From contig NZ_AZEC01000001.1 in the NCBI RefSeq assembly GCF_001435585.1, positions 62,001 to 126,000 on the forward strand: 64,000 bases of DNA, given 5' to 3'. The DNA comes from Schleiferilactobacillus perolens DSM 12744. Its GTDB lineage: Bacteria > Bacillota > Bacilli > Lactobacillales > Lactobacillaceae. Below, one piece after another: positions 18,040 to 26,689 of this stretch. A model generated the notes under the pieces. The model ran no database searches, was not told the origin of the DNA, and saw nothing but the letters and a program-made list of their open reading frames with translations. Both the position numbers and the translations under genes were made by a program. The first letter of the stretch is position 1; each line of letters opens with the position of its first letter.

Positions 18040-19038
18040 TTATTCAACAACCTGAACAAACGGTAAAATCTCTGCTGCCAATTTCTTGAAGTCCAAATGA
18101 TTCACCGTTTGCAGTGTATCGATGAAATGCGGCGGTACTGTCGGATGCAATGCCCCGCAGATTGCCGCACTGATTGCTCCGATTGTGTCAGTATCCCAAC
18201 CGATCACGGCGCTCAACTCGGCCGCCCGCACCGGATCGCCATCAGCCAATTGCACCACTGCAAATGCCGCCGGAATGCTTTGCAGTGTTTCCATGCCGGT
18301 ACCCACTTCTTGATAAAGCCGGGACAAGGCAGTGGCGATATTGCTTTCATCCGTCACGATTTTGCGTGCCCACTGCAATCGATAGCTGAGAGAGGCTGAT
18401 GGAAAATCAAACCCAGTCGTGGCGCTGCGGTCAATGAAATCCTGCGCAATCTCCCAGACCCGATCAATCTCTGTGCCGCCCCGAACACCATAGCTGACGG
18501 CAGCAGCCACTGCACTCGCACCCTGCAAAGCCACCCGCGTGTTGTGGGTCGGTTCGCAAACTGTGTACACATCCTTAATCAGTTTGTCAGGATTGCGGTA
18601 ATCAGCGAGAATGCCGATGGGTGAAATTTTCATTGAAGCACCGTTCGTGGTACCAGTGATGCCAGTCCGATGCACCGGTTCACCGGCCGCTAATGCTTTT
18701 AATGCCTTGACGGTGGAAGGACCAGATACATAGGCGGCGACGGCCGAATTGTTTGACCAAGCCGTCAGATGATCAATATACGCTTGCGTATTGATTTGAC
18801 CCTGATTTTTGACAATCATATCGTGAATCATGAGTGTGTTAATGGTATCGTCGGTCACTTCACCAGCCTGTAATGTCCGGCCAAAAGTGTCGTCGACATC
18901 CGACGGCAATAATTGATGAATACCTTGAGGATAGTGCTGGACAATTTTATCCTGCGACCAGCACTCTGTCGGCATCCCCATGGCATCCCCTAGTGCACAG
19001 CCGACATAGGTACCCCAAATATGATCTACTAGCGCCAT
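18040..19038 (-). CDS. ADP-ribosylglycohydrolase-family protein
   Basis: 332 aa. ARH/DraG fold motifs: GCALGDAMGMPTE near residue 13, GEVTDDTINTLMIHD around residue 60, and GWDTDTIGAISAAICGA near the C-terminus; these acidic residues bind the Mg pair of ADP-ribosyl hydrolases. The ATG shares its A with the TAA of the upstream PTS gene (TAATG), so synthesis is coupled to the permease. No ADP-ribosyltransferase is visible. The position suggests it works on the sugar or glycoside delivered by the PTS, cleaving an N- or O-glycosidic bond, rather than on protein ADP-ribose. Cytoplasmic. The family call is strong; the substrate is unknown. Confidence 0.87.
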   Translation of the reverse strand: MALVDHIWGTYVGCALGDAMGMPTECWSQDKIVQHYPQGIHQLLPSDVDDTFGRTLQAGEVTDDTINTLMIHDMIVKNQGQINTQAYIDHLTAWSNNSAVAAYVSGPSTVKALKALAAGEPVHRTGITGTTNGASMKISPIGILADYRNPDKLIKDVYTVCEPTHNTRVALQGASAVAAAVSYGVRGGTEIDRVWEIAQDFIDRSATTGFDFPSASLSYRLQWARKIVTDESNIATALSRLYQEVGTGMETLQSIPAAFAVVQLADGDPVRAAELSAVIGWDTDTIGAISAAICGALHPTVPPHFIDTLQTVNHLDFKKLAAEILPFVQVVE

Positions 19039-20960
19039 TATTGAGCCACCGCCGTTTCCTGACTGTGATTAAATGGAATCACTGTAAGCAAATCGTCACC
19101 GGCTTTGACCTTTGCTTTAGTTGTTGGCAAGATATCAAGAAAGTCCTTGGAATTAGGCACGACAAGGTAAGTTTCCGTGCTGTAATGCTTTTGTGCTAAT
19201 AAAGGAAAGTCCACTTGGGCCAGCGGTTCACCACGTTTAATGGTCTGTCCTTGGGTCACGAGCGATTTGAAACATTCACCTTTTAATTCAGCGGTATTAA
19301 TGCCGAAATGGATTAACAGCTCAGTGCCACTGGCCGTCGTGAGTCCAATAGCATGCCCGTCGCCTGCCACAGCGGTGACTGTGCCAGATACCGGTGCGAC
19401 GATCTCATTGTTGGTAGGGTGCAACAAGATACCCTTGCCCATCGAACCAGAAGCAAAAACCTTATCGGTGGAGTTGCTGATTGCTTCAACGGTACCCGCT
19501 ACGGGTGCAGCAATCCTTTCATTGTGCAGCAACGGTTGATCAGCACCATTTGCGACAGGGCTTGTTTCGCTGAAAGTGAAGTAAGTGAGCAGGAAGGACA
19601 CGGCAAAAGTCACCGCCGTGGCCAACAATGCAATCCAAACGAAAGCAAAGCTGCCGGTCTTTGGATTGATGTACGAAACGAAACCGAGTACGCCAAATGA
19701 GAAGGCATACTGGCGTGCGCCAGCTAGAGCCATGATAATCCCACCGGCCATGCCACCTAACATGGAAAAGACGAACCGTTTTTTCACCGGCAAGCTGAAA
19801 CCATAGATGGCGGGTTCAATGATACAGAACAGTCCGGAAATCATTGCTGGAATAGCCAATGCTTTTTGATTCTTATCCCGAGTCTTCAAGAAGACCGCTA
19901 GGACAATTGCTGTTTGAGCAAAGTTGGCCGTGAAGGTCATGGGGAAGATACTGAAGTCATACCCTAAAGACCCCATGTTGGCGAGGGCAACCGCCGTCAA
20001 AGCCCAGTGCAGTCCAAGAATGACCAACGGCTGATAGAGCAGGGCCACGACAATGGCAGCCAGCAGCGGGGCAAAAGCATAAAGCTGTTCAACACCATTG
20101 GTGATTAATACGCCCAAAACGTTAGTGACTGGTCCGATCACTAACATCGAGATAGGACCAGCGATGAGGATCGTGAGGAAATCATTCAAATTGTGGGAAA
20201 GAATTTCCGGAATAACCCGTTGCAAGACCTTTTGTACTTTGGAAGCGAAGAACGTAATAAACAAAATTGGAATGACAGTTGATGCATAACCGCCTTGCGG
20301 GAACAAAATTGGAATGCCAAAGAAGGTCTTATACACTTTGGTTGCGAAAATCGTATCCGAGAATAATGTATACAGGGCATGTTTGGCCACCAACCCGGAT
20401 GTGAGTTCAGGCAGGACCAAAGTGGCGCCCAGTAGTAGACCAACGAAGGGTTTCAAGCCGAATGCCTTGGCACTGGTATAACCCAAGATTACTGGGAAGA
20501 AGTAAAAGGCGGCCTGACCAAGGGCGTGCAGAATAATGTAGGCCCCATTGGTTTCACTAACCACATGTGTGGCCACTAGTAATGCGAGAATGCCCTGCAG
20601 CAGACCAGAGGCAGTTAAGATCCCCAGCACCGGAGTGATGCTTTTCGTAATAATTGCAATGAGTTTGTTCAAAGCACCCTTGGGTTCCTGTTTCTCGGCA
20701 GCTTCTTCCGAAAGCCCCAGCTTGCGCATTACCTGGTCATAAACCGCAGCCACACCTGTGCCGATAACGACTTGATACTGACCAGGTGCGGTTTGCGCCG
20801 TCAAAATGTCGGGCGATGTTTCAAGAATAGCGGGATCTGGCTTGTTGTAATCATGCAGCACAAAACGCAATCGGGTCATACAGTGCGTGACGGAACTAAT
20901 GTTACTGGGGCCGCCCACGTTTTTGATGATGAAGCTGGCCAGTTTCTGACTATCAACCAC
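19038..20960 (-). CDS. PTS beta-glucoside-type EIIBCA permease
   Basis: 640 aa single-chain permease. EIIB domain at residues 1-90 with phosphorylated Cys in SVTHCMTRLRF; EIIC membrane domain about 100-460 containing GLFCIIEPAIYGFSLPVKKRF; EIIA domain about 485-640 with LIHFGINTAELKG (active His). Domain order B-C-A is that of BglP/BglF. The start is GTG at 20960 with AAGGAGGA just upstream. A RAT/terminator switch lies between it and the antiterminator gene, so expression depends on LicT-like antitermination. Unusually, no phospho-beta-glucosidase accompanies it; the coupled partner is an ADP-ribosylglycohydrolase-fold protein, so the transported glycoside may be atypical. Confidence 0.92.
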   Translation of the reverse strand: MVDSQKLASFIIKNVGGPSNISSVTHCMTRLRFVLHDYNKPDPAILETSPDILTAQTAPGQYQVVIGTGVAAVYDQVMRKLGLSEEAAEKQEPKGALNKLIAIITKSITPVLGILTASGLLQGILALLVATHVVSETNGAYIILHALGQAAFYFFPVILGYTSAKAFGLKPFVGLLLGATLVLPELTSGLVAKHALYTLFSDTIFATKVYKTFFGIPILFPQGGYASTVIPILFITFFASKVQKVLQRVIPEILSHNLNDFLTILIAGPISMLVIGPVTNVLGVLITNGVEQLYAFAPLLAAIVVALLYQPLVILGLHWALTAVALANMGSLGYDFSIFPMTFTANFAQTAIVLAVFLKTRDKNQKALAIPAMISGLFCIIEPAIYGFSLPVKKRFVFSMLGGMAGGIIMALAGARQYAFSFGVLGFVSYINPKTGSFAFVWIALLATAVTFAVSFLLTYFTFSETSPVANGADQPLLHNERIAAPVAGTVEAISNSTDKVFASGSMGKGILLHPTNNEIVAPVSGTVTAVAGDGHAIGLTTASGTELLIHFGINTAELKGECFKSLVTQGQTIKRGEPLAQVDFPLLAQKHYSTETYLVVPNSKDFLDILPTTKAKVKAGDDLLTVIPFNHSQETAVAQ

Positions 20961-20980
20961 TTTTTTCTCCTCCTTAGACT

Positions 20981-21040
20981 AAAAAACGGGCAATACTCAA
21001 ACACGAAAAGAAAACTCTTCCCTGCTTGAGTATTGCCCGT
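20981..21040 (-). terminator. Conditional terminator in the PTS leader
   Basis: On the minus strand a perfect 15-bp stem (ACGGGCAATACTCAA at 21040-21026 read on the minus strand, pairing with 21000-20986) is followed by T6. Its 5' arm overlaps the RAT sequence, the classic arrangement for BglG/LicT antitermination. Confidence 0.88.
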
Positions 21041-21054
21041 GAGGTTACAATCTC
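21028..21054 (-). promoter_or_regulatory. RAT antiterminator-binding site (LicT/BglG type)
   Basis: Minus-strand sequence GATTGTAACCTCACGGGCAA resembles the RAT consensus (GGATTGTTACT...GGCAAAACC), with the two conserved internal loops GATTGT and GGGCAA. It starts 7 nt after the antiterminator stop codon and overlaps the terminator stem. Binding of the upstream-encoded antiterminator would prevent terminator folding. Confidence 0.7.
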
Positions 21055-21061
21055 AACAATA

Positions 21062-21889
21062 TTATTGAATTAGGCGCTGCACGTGCAGAATGAGGTAGGC
21101 CTGTTCTTCCTTATCCACAGTGGTGTGCAACCGATTCCCCAAATAATGTACCACATCCGCCACACATTTGGTAGCCTCCGGATAAACTTTTTTGATCTGA
21201 TGATAAAGTTCGGATTGAGTGTATCGAGATGCTTTGTTTTTCAATACATGCTGGATGAAGTAGCGCAAATGCACTACAAACCGTGAATAATTCAAGGAAT
21301 CTTGGTCCAGTTGAATAGTAAAGAAACGTTCAACGATTTGGGTCACGTTAGCAATAATTTCCACGGCAACTTCCGCATCGTTTTGGGTCTGATTCTCCTG
21401 ACCATTAACGAAATGCAGGGCGATAAAACCTGCTTCATCCTCCGGCATCTGGATATTTTCGTAGTATTCGATGGTGTCAAGGGCGTGTAGTGCAGCCTGG
21501 AACTCTTGGGGATAAATATGCTTAATTTCCCACAATAAAGAATTCGTGAGTGACTGATCAGCGTGGTATCGCTGCAAAGCATAATTGATGTGGTCAGCAA
21601 TCCCGATGTACGTCATGTCATTAAATACACAGTGAAGTTCCGTTTGTGCTTCTTCGACGATCTTGTCCGCCAACTTCAAGTGGTTCACAGGCACTTCGGC
21701 CAACAGCTGTACATATTTGTTGGTCGTATCAGGCGAATCAGCCACGAAAACCCGATCAATTTTTGCTTCATTGACCGGATCGCCTATTTTGGACTGAAAA
21801 GCAATTCCCCGACCGAGTACAACTTCGTCGAGTCCAGTGGTGGTACGGGCCAGAATGACGTTGTTGTTAAATATTTTTTTGATTTTCAA
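21062..21889 (-). CDS. BglG/LicT-family transcriptional antiterminator
   Basis: 275 aa. N-terminal co-antiterminator RNA-binding domain (about 1-58, MKIKKIFNNNVILA and VVLGRGIAFQSKIGDPV), then two PRD domains with conserved histidines (IADHINYAL and EAGFIALHFVNGQ in PRD1; VVHLRYFIQHVL and YLILHVQRL in PRD2) that are phosphorylated by the PTS and HPr. The start appears to be TTG at 21889, with GGAG 8 nt upstream. It controls the RAT/terminator at 20981-21054 ahead of the PTS gene. Confidence 0.93.
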   Translation of the reverse strand: MKIKKIFNNNVILARTTTGLDEVVLGRGIAFQSKIGDPVNEAKIDRVFVADSPDTTNKYVQLLAEVPVNHLKLADKIVEEAQTELHCVFNDMTYIGIADHINYALQRYHADQSLTNSLLWEIKHIYPQEFQAALHALDTIEYYENIQMPEDEAGFIALHFVNGQENQTQNDAEVAVEIIANVTQIVERFFTIQLDQDSLNYSRFVVHLRYFIQHVLKNKASRYTQSELYHQIKKVYPEATKCVADVVHYLGNRLHTTVDKEEQAYLILHVQRLIQ

Positions 21890-22076
21890 GATGCTCGCTC
21901 CATTTTTGCTGTGTCGTCCCTTCGATGCCCACAGTTTATCATATTAATCAGAATTTTAAATTGCTAATTTGCCGATAAGTTTCGTAAATAAAGCGTTAAC
22001 CATCGATTTGTACTTGACAGTAGCCAGAAAGATGAGTGCAACATCTTAATTATGTGCGCGAAATCCTAAGATTAAT

Positions 22077-22108
22077 CGCTTACATTCAAAATGTAAGCGC
22101 TATATGAT
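22077..22108 (+). promoter_or_regulatory. Promoter with overlapping cre/operator for the GH18 gene
   Basis: TTACAT (22080-22085) and TATGAT (22103-22108) with a 17-nt spacer form a sigma-A promoter. A perfect 9-bp inverted repeat, CGCTTACAT and ATGTAAGCG (22077-22085 and 22091-22099), covers the -35 and spacer, and ATGTAAGCGCTATAT (22091-22105) matches a CcpA cre consensus at all but one position. The rest of the 330-nt gap 21890-22219 shows no gene; TATGAT at 21938-21943 on the minus strand may be the -10 of the antiterminator gene. Confidence 0.7.
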
Positions 22109-22219
22109 AAGGCTGTGGTGCTTTACAGAAAATAAATAGGAGGCGGTCAAAGGAGTCGGGGACGAGAGCAAGTGGGAAGGATTTCTCTGTTTTTCAAGAC
22201 GAATGGAGGAAACATCGAA

Positions 22220-24718
22220 ATGAAGAAAATGTTTAAGGTAGGTCTTGCGTTAGCTGCCGCAGCAGGGATGTTGGCACTAATGCTGGCCGGCCATGGTGGG
22301 ACTGCGCACGCGGCTGATACGACGGAGCAAGCTCCACAGTTTATGGTTTATTATCGGGCGTGGCGAGACAAGGAAATGCAAGGTGTGAATACAAACTTAC
22401 CGGATAAAAACACTATTGCAATGACGGACTTACCGACTGGTATTGATATTGTCAATGTATTCAGTTATGTACCACCCGAGCAAGCAGGGATGGAAAAACA
22501 GTTTTTTGATACGTTGAAGTCGACTTATGTGCCGGCTATGCATGCGCGTGGGGTAAAACTGGTTCGAGCATTAGATTACAGCGGCTTAACGAATATTTCC
22601 AAACAATATGGTAGCGACCCAACGGATGAACAGTTTGACACATACGCCAAGGGGTTGCTACATGATTTATCTGAACAATGGGGATTAGACGGTATTGATA
22701 TTGACATGGAGAAACAAGTGTACGAGACCACCCCTGCGCAAGTAAAGCTTTCTGACGGTGTGGTTAATGCACTATCCAAGTATATCGGGCCAAAATCCGG
22801 AAACCCAGATACTCGGTTTATTTACGACACAAACGGGACAAACATGAATCCGTTTCAAAATGTTAAAGATGCGTTCAATTATCTTGGGTATCAACAATAT
22901 GGCGCTAGATCAAACCGGACTGCCAGAGCCGTGGCGGCGTATGAGGGAATTGGATTTACCAAGGATAAATTCTTGGTAGGAAATTCGTTCCCTGAGGAAC
23001 AGGACACCACTGATTGGGGAGATACTAAGCCTGACTATGTAGGAAGTAATATCTATGACATTGCCAAGTACACACGGGAAAATAATCTAGGCGGCATGTT
23101 CCTTTACGCAGTAGACCGTGACGGACGGGACCACGACGCGGATATTAACAGTATTTTACCAACCACTTTCTCCTGGACTAAGGCAGCTCTCGAAGAGGTT
23201 AAGAGAGTTACGTTAGATCAGGCCAAAGCGATCGCAAATTACTATTTAGACCAAAACAAGGGCCAATGGACGGCGGACCAAATTAAGACCGCTCAAGAAA
23301 CCATCACTAATGGCACAAACATCTATGATGTGAACAAAGCGTTCTTAAACACTGTATACGATCAATCCCTCAGCCCCACCTTTGATCCGCTTGCTGTTAA
23401 GAAACAAATGGAAGACGCCGCGGCTCTTGATGCAGCCAAGCAAGCGGCCTTAGCCAACATCGACGCAGCCGCAACAGCTGCCAAGGTCGCCATCGACGGC
23501 CAAACCACCTGGTCAGATTGGGCGAAGAAAACAGCCCAAACTAATGTGGATAATGCCGTCGCGGCAGCTAAGAAGGCCGTCAATGGGGCGACTGATGTCG
23601 CTGGCGCCAATACTGCTGCTACGCAGGGTGTTCAGCAAATCGAAAAGGCTGCGTCCACGCGGCCAGTACCGCCGACACCACCAGTACAGTATCCTGATCC
23701 TGCTTTCACGTTTGCTACAAACTGGGTGAAAGACGCTACTGTGACCCAAGGCCATGACTTTGATCCGACTGATGGGATCTATGCGTGGACAAACAATAAT
23801 TACACGACCAAGATTCCGGTCAAAGATTGGCAAATTGTCGGCAAAGTGGATACCAGTAAAGCAGGTACGTACACTTTGACCTATACGATAACCAATGAGT
23901 TTAGTCGGACAGCAACCTATACGCGGACCATCACTGTGGTTGCCGATACCTCGACGAAATTCACTGATATCAACGAAATCATTTACGTCCAAACAACCAA
24001 GGCCAGCCAGTACGCCTATAACGACCAATTTAAGGAAGACGGCAAACTGGCCGGGTTGATGCTCGGTTCTGCTTGGCGGACTGCGCGCAAAGCGGTCACG
24101 GGCAACGGCGACACCTACTACCAAGTCGGTGCTAATGGTTGGTTGAAAGCCAGTGATGTCACCCTGACAACAGTTGTCGACGAAACTGGGATCGTCCAAG
24201 TGACTAATGATCAAGGCGCTGGTACCGTTGATAACCTAACCAACGGCCAAAAGGTGCAGACTCTTAAGAACGGCACCGCCTGGCGTTATACCGCTCGGGC
24301 CGGGGACTATTACCTGGTCGCGGATCGGCAATGGGTTAACGCTAAAGACGTGACTGTGACTCCGACACCTACTTCCGGTATTTTTAAGGCTGGTGCCAAA
24401 GGAGCTGCCTTGTATAATGGCGCTGGTGAAAAGCAGAGCCGCACATTAGCAGCTAAAACCGAATGGCGCATCACAGGTGTGAAATGGATCAGCGGCCATG
24501 CGTATTACCAGGTAGCCAAAGATCTATACGTGCAAGCAGCAGACGGCGTGATTGTTTACAACGTCGGCAAACAAACTGTCCAGTTGTATGACAATCAAGG
24601 CAACACTGTGAACGCGGTTCTCGGTGCCCAAACCAGCTGGCGCGTTACTAGTGCAGTGTCGCGTTTAGGACATTTGTATTATCAAGTGGCGACCAATCGG
24701 TTTGTGCGGATTTATTAA
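22220..24718 (+). CDS. Secreted GH18 glycosidase with FIVAR-like and SLAP-like repeats
   Basis: 832 aa from ATG 22220 (GGAGGA at 22205-22210; an in-frame start at 22172 is unsupported). Signal peptide 1-32 (cleavage around HAA-D). The GH18 barrel (about 35-330) carries DGIDIDME at 157-164 with catalytic Glu164, and FMVYYRAWRD at its first strand, as in endo-beta-N-acetylglucosaminidases. Alanine-rich helical FIVAR-like segment about 395-480, an Ig-like DUF5011-type domain about 495-575, then four SLAP-like units (about 580-832) each with a W/Y-R-TS pattern and (H/D)(A/L)YYQV. No LPXTG: the repeats probably hold it non-covalently on the wall. It likely cuts N-glycan cores or chitobiose, feeding GlcNAc glycans. 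The 3' half is more GC-rich than the 5' half. Confidence 0.85.
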   Translation: MKKMFKVGLALAAAAGMLALMLAGHGGTAHAADTTEQAPQFMVYYRAWRDKEMQGVNTNLPDKNTIAMTDLPTGIDIVNVFSYVPPEQAGMEKQFFDTLKSTYVPAMHARGVKLVRALDYSGLTNISKQYGSDPTDEQFDTYAKGLLHDLSEQWGLDGIDIDMEKQVYETTPAQVKLSDGVVNALSKYIGPKSGNPDTRFIYDTNGTNMNPFQNVKDAFNYLGYQQYGARSNRTARAVAAYEGIGFTKDKFLVGNSFPEEQDTTDWGDTKPDYVGSNIYDIAKYTRENNLGGMFLYAVDRDGRDHDADINSILPTTFSWTKAALEEVKRVTLDQAKAIANYYLDQNKGQWTADQIKTAQETITNGTNIYDVNKAFLNTVYDQSLSPTFDPLAVKKQMEDAAALDAAKQAALANIDAAATAAKVAIDGQTTWSDWAKKTAQTNVDNAVAAAKKAVNGATDVAGANTAATQGVQQIEKAASTRPVPPTPPVQYPDPAFTFATNWVKDATVTQGHDFDPTDGIYAWTNNNYTTKIPVKDWQIVGKVDTSKAGTYTLTYTITNEFSRTATYTRTITVVADTSTKFTDINEIIYVQTTKASQYAYNDQFKEDGKLAGLMLGSAWRTARKAVTGNGDTYYQVGANGWLKASDVTLTTVVDETGIVQVTNDQGAGTVDNLTNGQKVQTLKNGTAWRYTARAGDYYLVADRQWVNAKDVTVTPTPTSGIFKAGAKGAALYNGAGEKQSRTLAAKTEWRITGVKWISGHAYYQVAKDLYVQAADGVIVYNVGKQTVQLYDNQGNTVNAVLGAQTSWRVTSAVSRLGHLYYQVATNRFVRIY

Positions 24719-24745
24719 TTTCGTGAGCTAGTGTGAAGTCAACGG

Positions 24746-24777
24746 ATAGTCCTCAGACTTTTCTGGGGACTATTTTT
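24746..24777 (+). terminator. Rho-independent terminator after the GH18 gene
   Basis: ATAGTCCTCAG (24746-24756) pairs with CTGGGGACTAT (24763-24773), one T-G pair, 6-nt loop, followed by TTTT. Confidence 0.85.
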
Positions 24778-24928
24778 GCATAGGCTGATGGTTTTCGAGA
24801 ACTGGTAAAAATTAGTCAATCAAAGAATGCCGATCAGCAAGGAATATTTGTAGGAAGTGGAATACCAGTTGAGTCCACTCCGGAATCATGTTCCAACAAT
24901 AAGATTGGTCATTCCAAGTTTAATATCT

Positions 24929-24994
24929 GTTGAACGGTGCATTCAACGCACAATTTTGCGCATGGTGACAGATCTGACATATGTGAGGTATCAT
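24929..24994 (+). promoter_or_regulatory. Candidate promoter and operator for the GntR gene pair
   Basis: GTGACA (24965-24970) and TATCAT (24989-24994), spacer 18, are a plausible promoter. An inverted repeat GTTGAA (24929-24934) and TTCAAC (24942-24947) lies just upstream. The surrounding 351-nt gap 24719-25069 contains a 60-codon open frame without a ribosome site, which I do not call. Confidence 0.5.
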
Positions 24995-25069
24995 AGCTAT
25001 CGACATTGGATTGTTTCTGGTACCATTTGTGATGAGTAAGACTTAAGTGTACGAGTTTGGGAGGAAAAA

Positions 25070-25798
25070 ATGGGAATTATTTCGAAGGGCGAGTGGATTG
25101 CTAAGGATATTCAGTATCGGATTTTTGAACAGCCAGGCAAATTCGATCAAATCTTGTCATCAGAGCGCCAATTATCAGTGGAATACGAAGTATCACGGAA
25201 TACGATTCGTAATGCAATCACGATTTTGGAAAATCGCGAAATTATCCAGCGAGACGGAAAAGAGTATCGCTTATTGCCGACCAAAGAAGATTTTGAAACC
25301 CTTGAGATTATGGGAAAACAATCCTGGCGGACTCAAAACAATGTTGTTCTGGATACGAGCTTTGAGACCAACAAAGTGCAATCTCAAGAGCTCATGCAAC
25401 CACTTGGAACAAATGTGCGCAAAGTATCCTATATACGAACTTTGGCGGATTCGAATACACCAATTGGAATTGAAACGGCCGTATTGCCAACGAAGGCACT
25501 GGATGACGAAACTGTCGCGAACCTGCATTATCAATCAATCCTGTTGTTCGTCGGGAAACAATTCAGTGAGGCCTTTTCCGAGGAATATCAGCAGGTCAAT
25601 CTGGAGCATGCTGATGAAAAAATGGCACAGCTGCTTAAGGTGCACCGAGGAGAAGTTGTCGTTGACAGGCATTCGCTATTTGTAAGCAAAGACAATTCTA
25701 TTTTTGTGGAACTAAAATCGAGTATCTTGCCTAGATTCAGTGTAATTGTGCAGCCTGATCAAGATATCAATACAAAGGTGGATGGATTTGTTGAATAA
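25070..25798 (+). CDS. GntR-family regulator with UTRA-type ligand domain (first of two)
   Basis: 242 aa. The N-terminal winged helix-turn-helix contains ILSSERQLSVEYEVSRNTIRNAITILENREII (read around residues 25-55; shown only in part by QLSVEYEVSRNTIRNA). The C-terminal domain has the UTRA pattern of effector-binding GntR proteins (KVSYIRTLADSNTPIGIE). GGGAGG at 25059-25064 precedes the ATG. It overlaps a second GntR gene by 17 nt. The pair sits upstream of the Amadori-type SIS/PTS operon and one or both probably sense the phosphorylated sugar. Confidence 0.88.
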   Translation: MGIISKGEWIAKDIQYRIFEQPGKFDQILSSERQLSVEYEVSRNTIRNAITILENREIIQRDGKEYRLLPTKEDFETLEIMGKQSWRTQNNVVLDTSFETNKVQSQELMQPLGTNVRKVSYIRTLADSNTPIGIETAVLPTKALDDETVANLHYQSILLFVGKQFSEAFSEEYQQVNLEHADEKMAQLLKVHRGEVVVDRHSLFVSKDNSIFVELKSSILPRFSVIVQPDQDINTKVDGFVE

Positions 25799-26546
25799 TG
25801 AGTTTAAGGCGCCCCTTTACATACAAATCGAAAGCCTTATAGAGAATAAGATTGTGGGACAAGAATATCTGCCGGGTGAGCGTCTTCCAGGTGAACGCGA
25901 ATTGGCCAGTACTTATGGGGTTAATCGAATGACGGTTAAACGGGCAATTAACAACTTGGTTTCGCGCGGTTTTTTGATCCGCAAACAAGGAAGCGGCACC
26001 TACGTAAAATCACATGGGGTCGGTGATAAGTACTATTTCGATTTAGCCTTCACGAACGAGCAATCGAATGCGGGTATTTCTGAGTTATTGGCAAAAAACG
26101 GAATAAAAGTCAGTAACCAGATTTTAGGACGAGAAATGATCGTGCGGTCGCATTTCTTGGCAAAAAAGTTGGGACTCTCAGCAGACGACGAGATCTTTGG
26201 ACTTCATCGGGTACGAAATATTGATAATGAACCCTTTGCTGTCGAATATAATTACTTGCCTGGAAGTTTGTTTGCTAATGCGATGGAGATTGACTTTCAG
26301 ACAATTGGGCTTTATGACTACATGAACTCCAAAGGAGCGCAACCCCGTCATGTTTATCAACGAATACAAACCTTGCGCGCAATGGAAAAGGAAGCAACTT
26401 TATTACAAGTAGACAAGGGTGATTGGCTTTATTTGATTCAGTACCAAAGTGCAGATCAGGAAGGCCGCCTTGTGGAATATACGGAAAGTTTTTTAAATCC
26501 GGAAAAGGTGAATCTGAAATTTACCGTTGTAAAACCCTCTATCTGA
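25782..26546 (+). CDS. GntR-family regulator with UTRA domain (second of two)
   Basis: 254 aa from ATG 25782 (AAAGGTGG upstream; an earlier in-frame start at 25746 lies inside the first gene without a ribosome site). Winged HTH: PLYIQIESLIENKIV, LPGERELASTYGVNRMTVKR, GSGTYVKS at the wing. UTRA domain about 85-250. In gfr and frl systems a single GntR-UTRA regulator is usual, so the tandem pair is notable. The candidate operator just downstream of the -10 at 26638-26655 is close to the gene end and in front of the SIS/PTS operon. Confidence 0.92.
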   Translation: MDLLNNEFKAPLYIQIESLIENKIVGQEYLPGERLPGERELASTYGVNRMTVKRAINNLVSRGFLIRKQGSGTYVKSHGVGDKYYFDLAFTNEQSNAGISELLAKNGIKVSNQILGREMIVRSHFLAKKLGLSADDEIFGLHRVRNIDNEPFAVEYNYLPGSLFANAMEIDFQTIGLYDYMNSKGAQPRHVYQRIQTLRAMEKEATLLQVDKGDWLYLIQYQSADQEGRLVEYTESFLNPEKVNLKFTVVKPSI

Positions 26547-26558
26547 CAGGCAATTAGA

Positions 26559-26590
26559 AAAAAACTGCGAATAAATTTCGCGGTTTTTTT
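26559..26590 (+). terminator. Rho-independent terminator after the GntR pair
   Basis: AAAACTGCGAA (26561-26571) pairs with TTCGCGGTTTT (26577-26587), short loop, T7 tail, A run before. Confidence 0.85.
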
Positions 26591-26599
26591 ATTTTCCCA

Positions 26600-26655
26600 G
26601 AAAAAGCGCTTGCATTTACTTTTTGCGGTGGTATATTAATTGGTGAAACCGAATT
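26600..26655 (+). promoter_or_regulatory. Promoter, cre and GntR-type operator of the SIS/PTS operon
   Basis: TTGCAT (26610-26615) and TATATT (26632-26637) with a 16-nt spacer form a strong sigma-A promoter. A cre-like sequence with core GCGCTTGCAT covers the -35, one mismatch to consensus on the minus orientation. Immediately after the -10, AATTGGT (26638-26644) and ACCGAATT (26648-26655) form a near-palindrome of the TGGT-N-ACC type used by GntR-UTRA repressors. Confidence 0.72.
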
Positions 26656-26689
26656 ACAAATAGAACCACTTTGAAGGGAGTGAATTTTT

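Noticed and set aside
24857-25039. 60-codon frame upstream of the first GntR gene
   Set aside because: No ribosome site, and it covers the probable promoter and operator.
25047-25685. 212-codon frame overlapping the first GntR gene in another frame
   Set aside because: The overlapping frame encodes a clear winged HTH with AGG-rich ribosome site; this one is rich in Arg/Ser/Cys with no family pattern.
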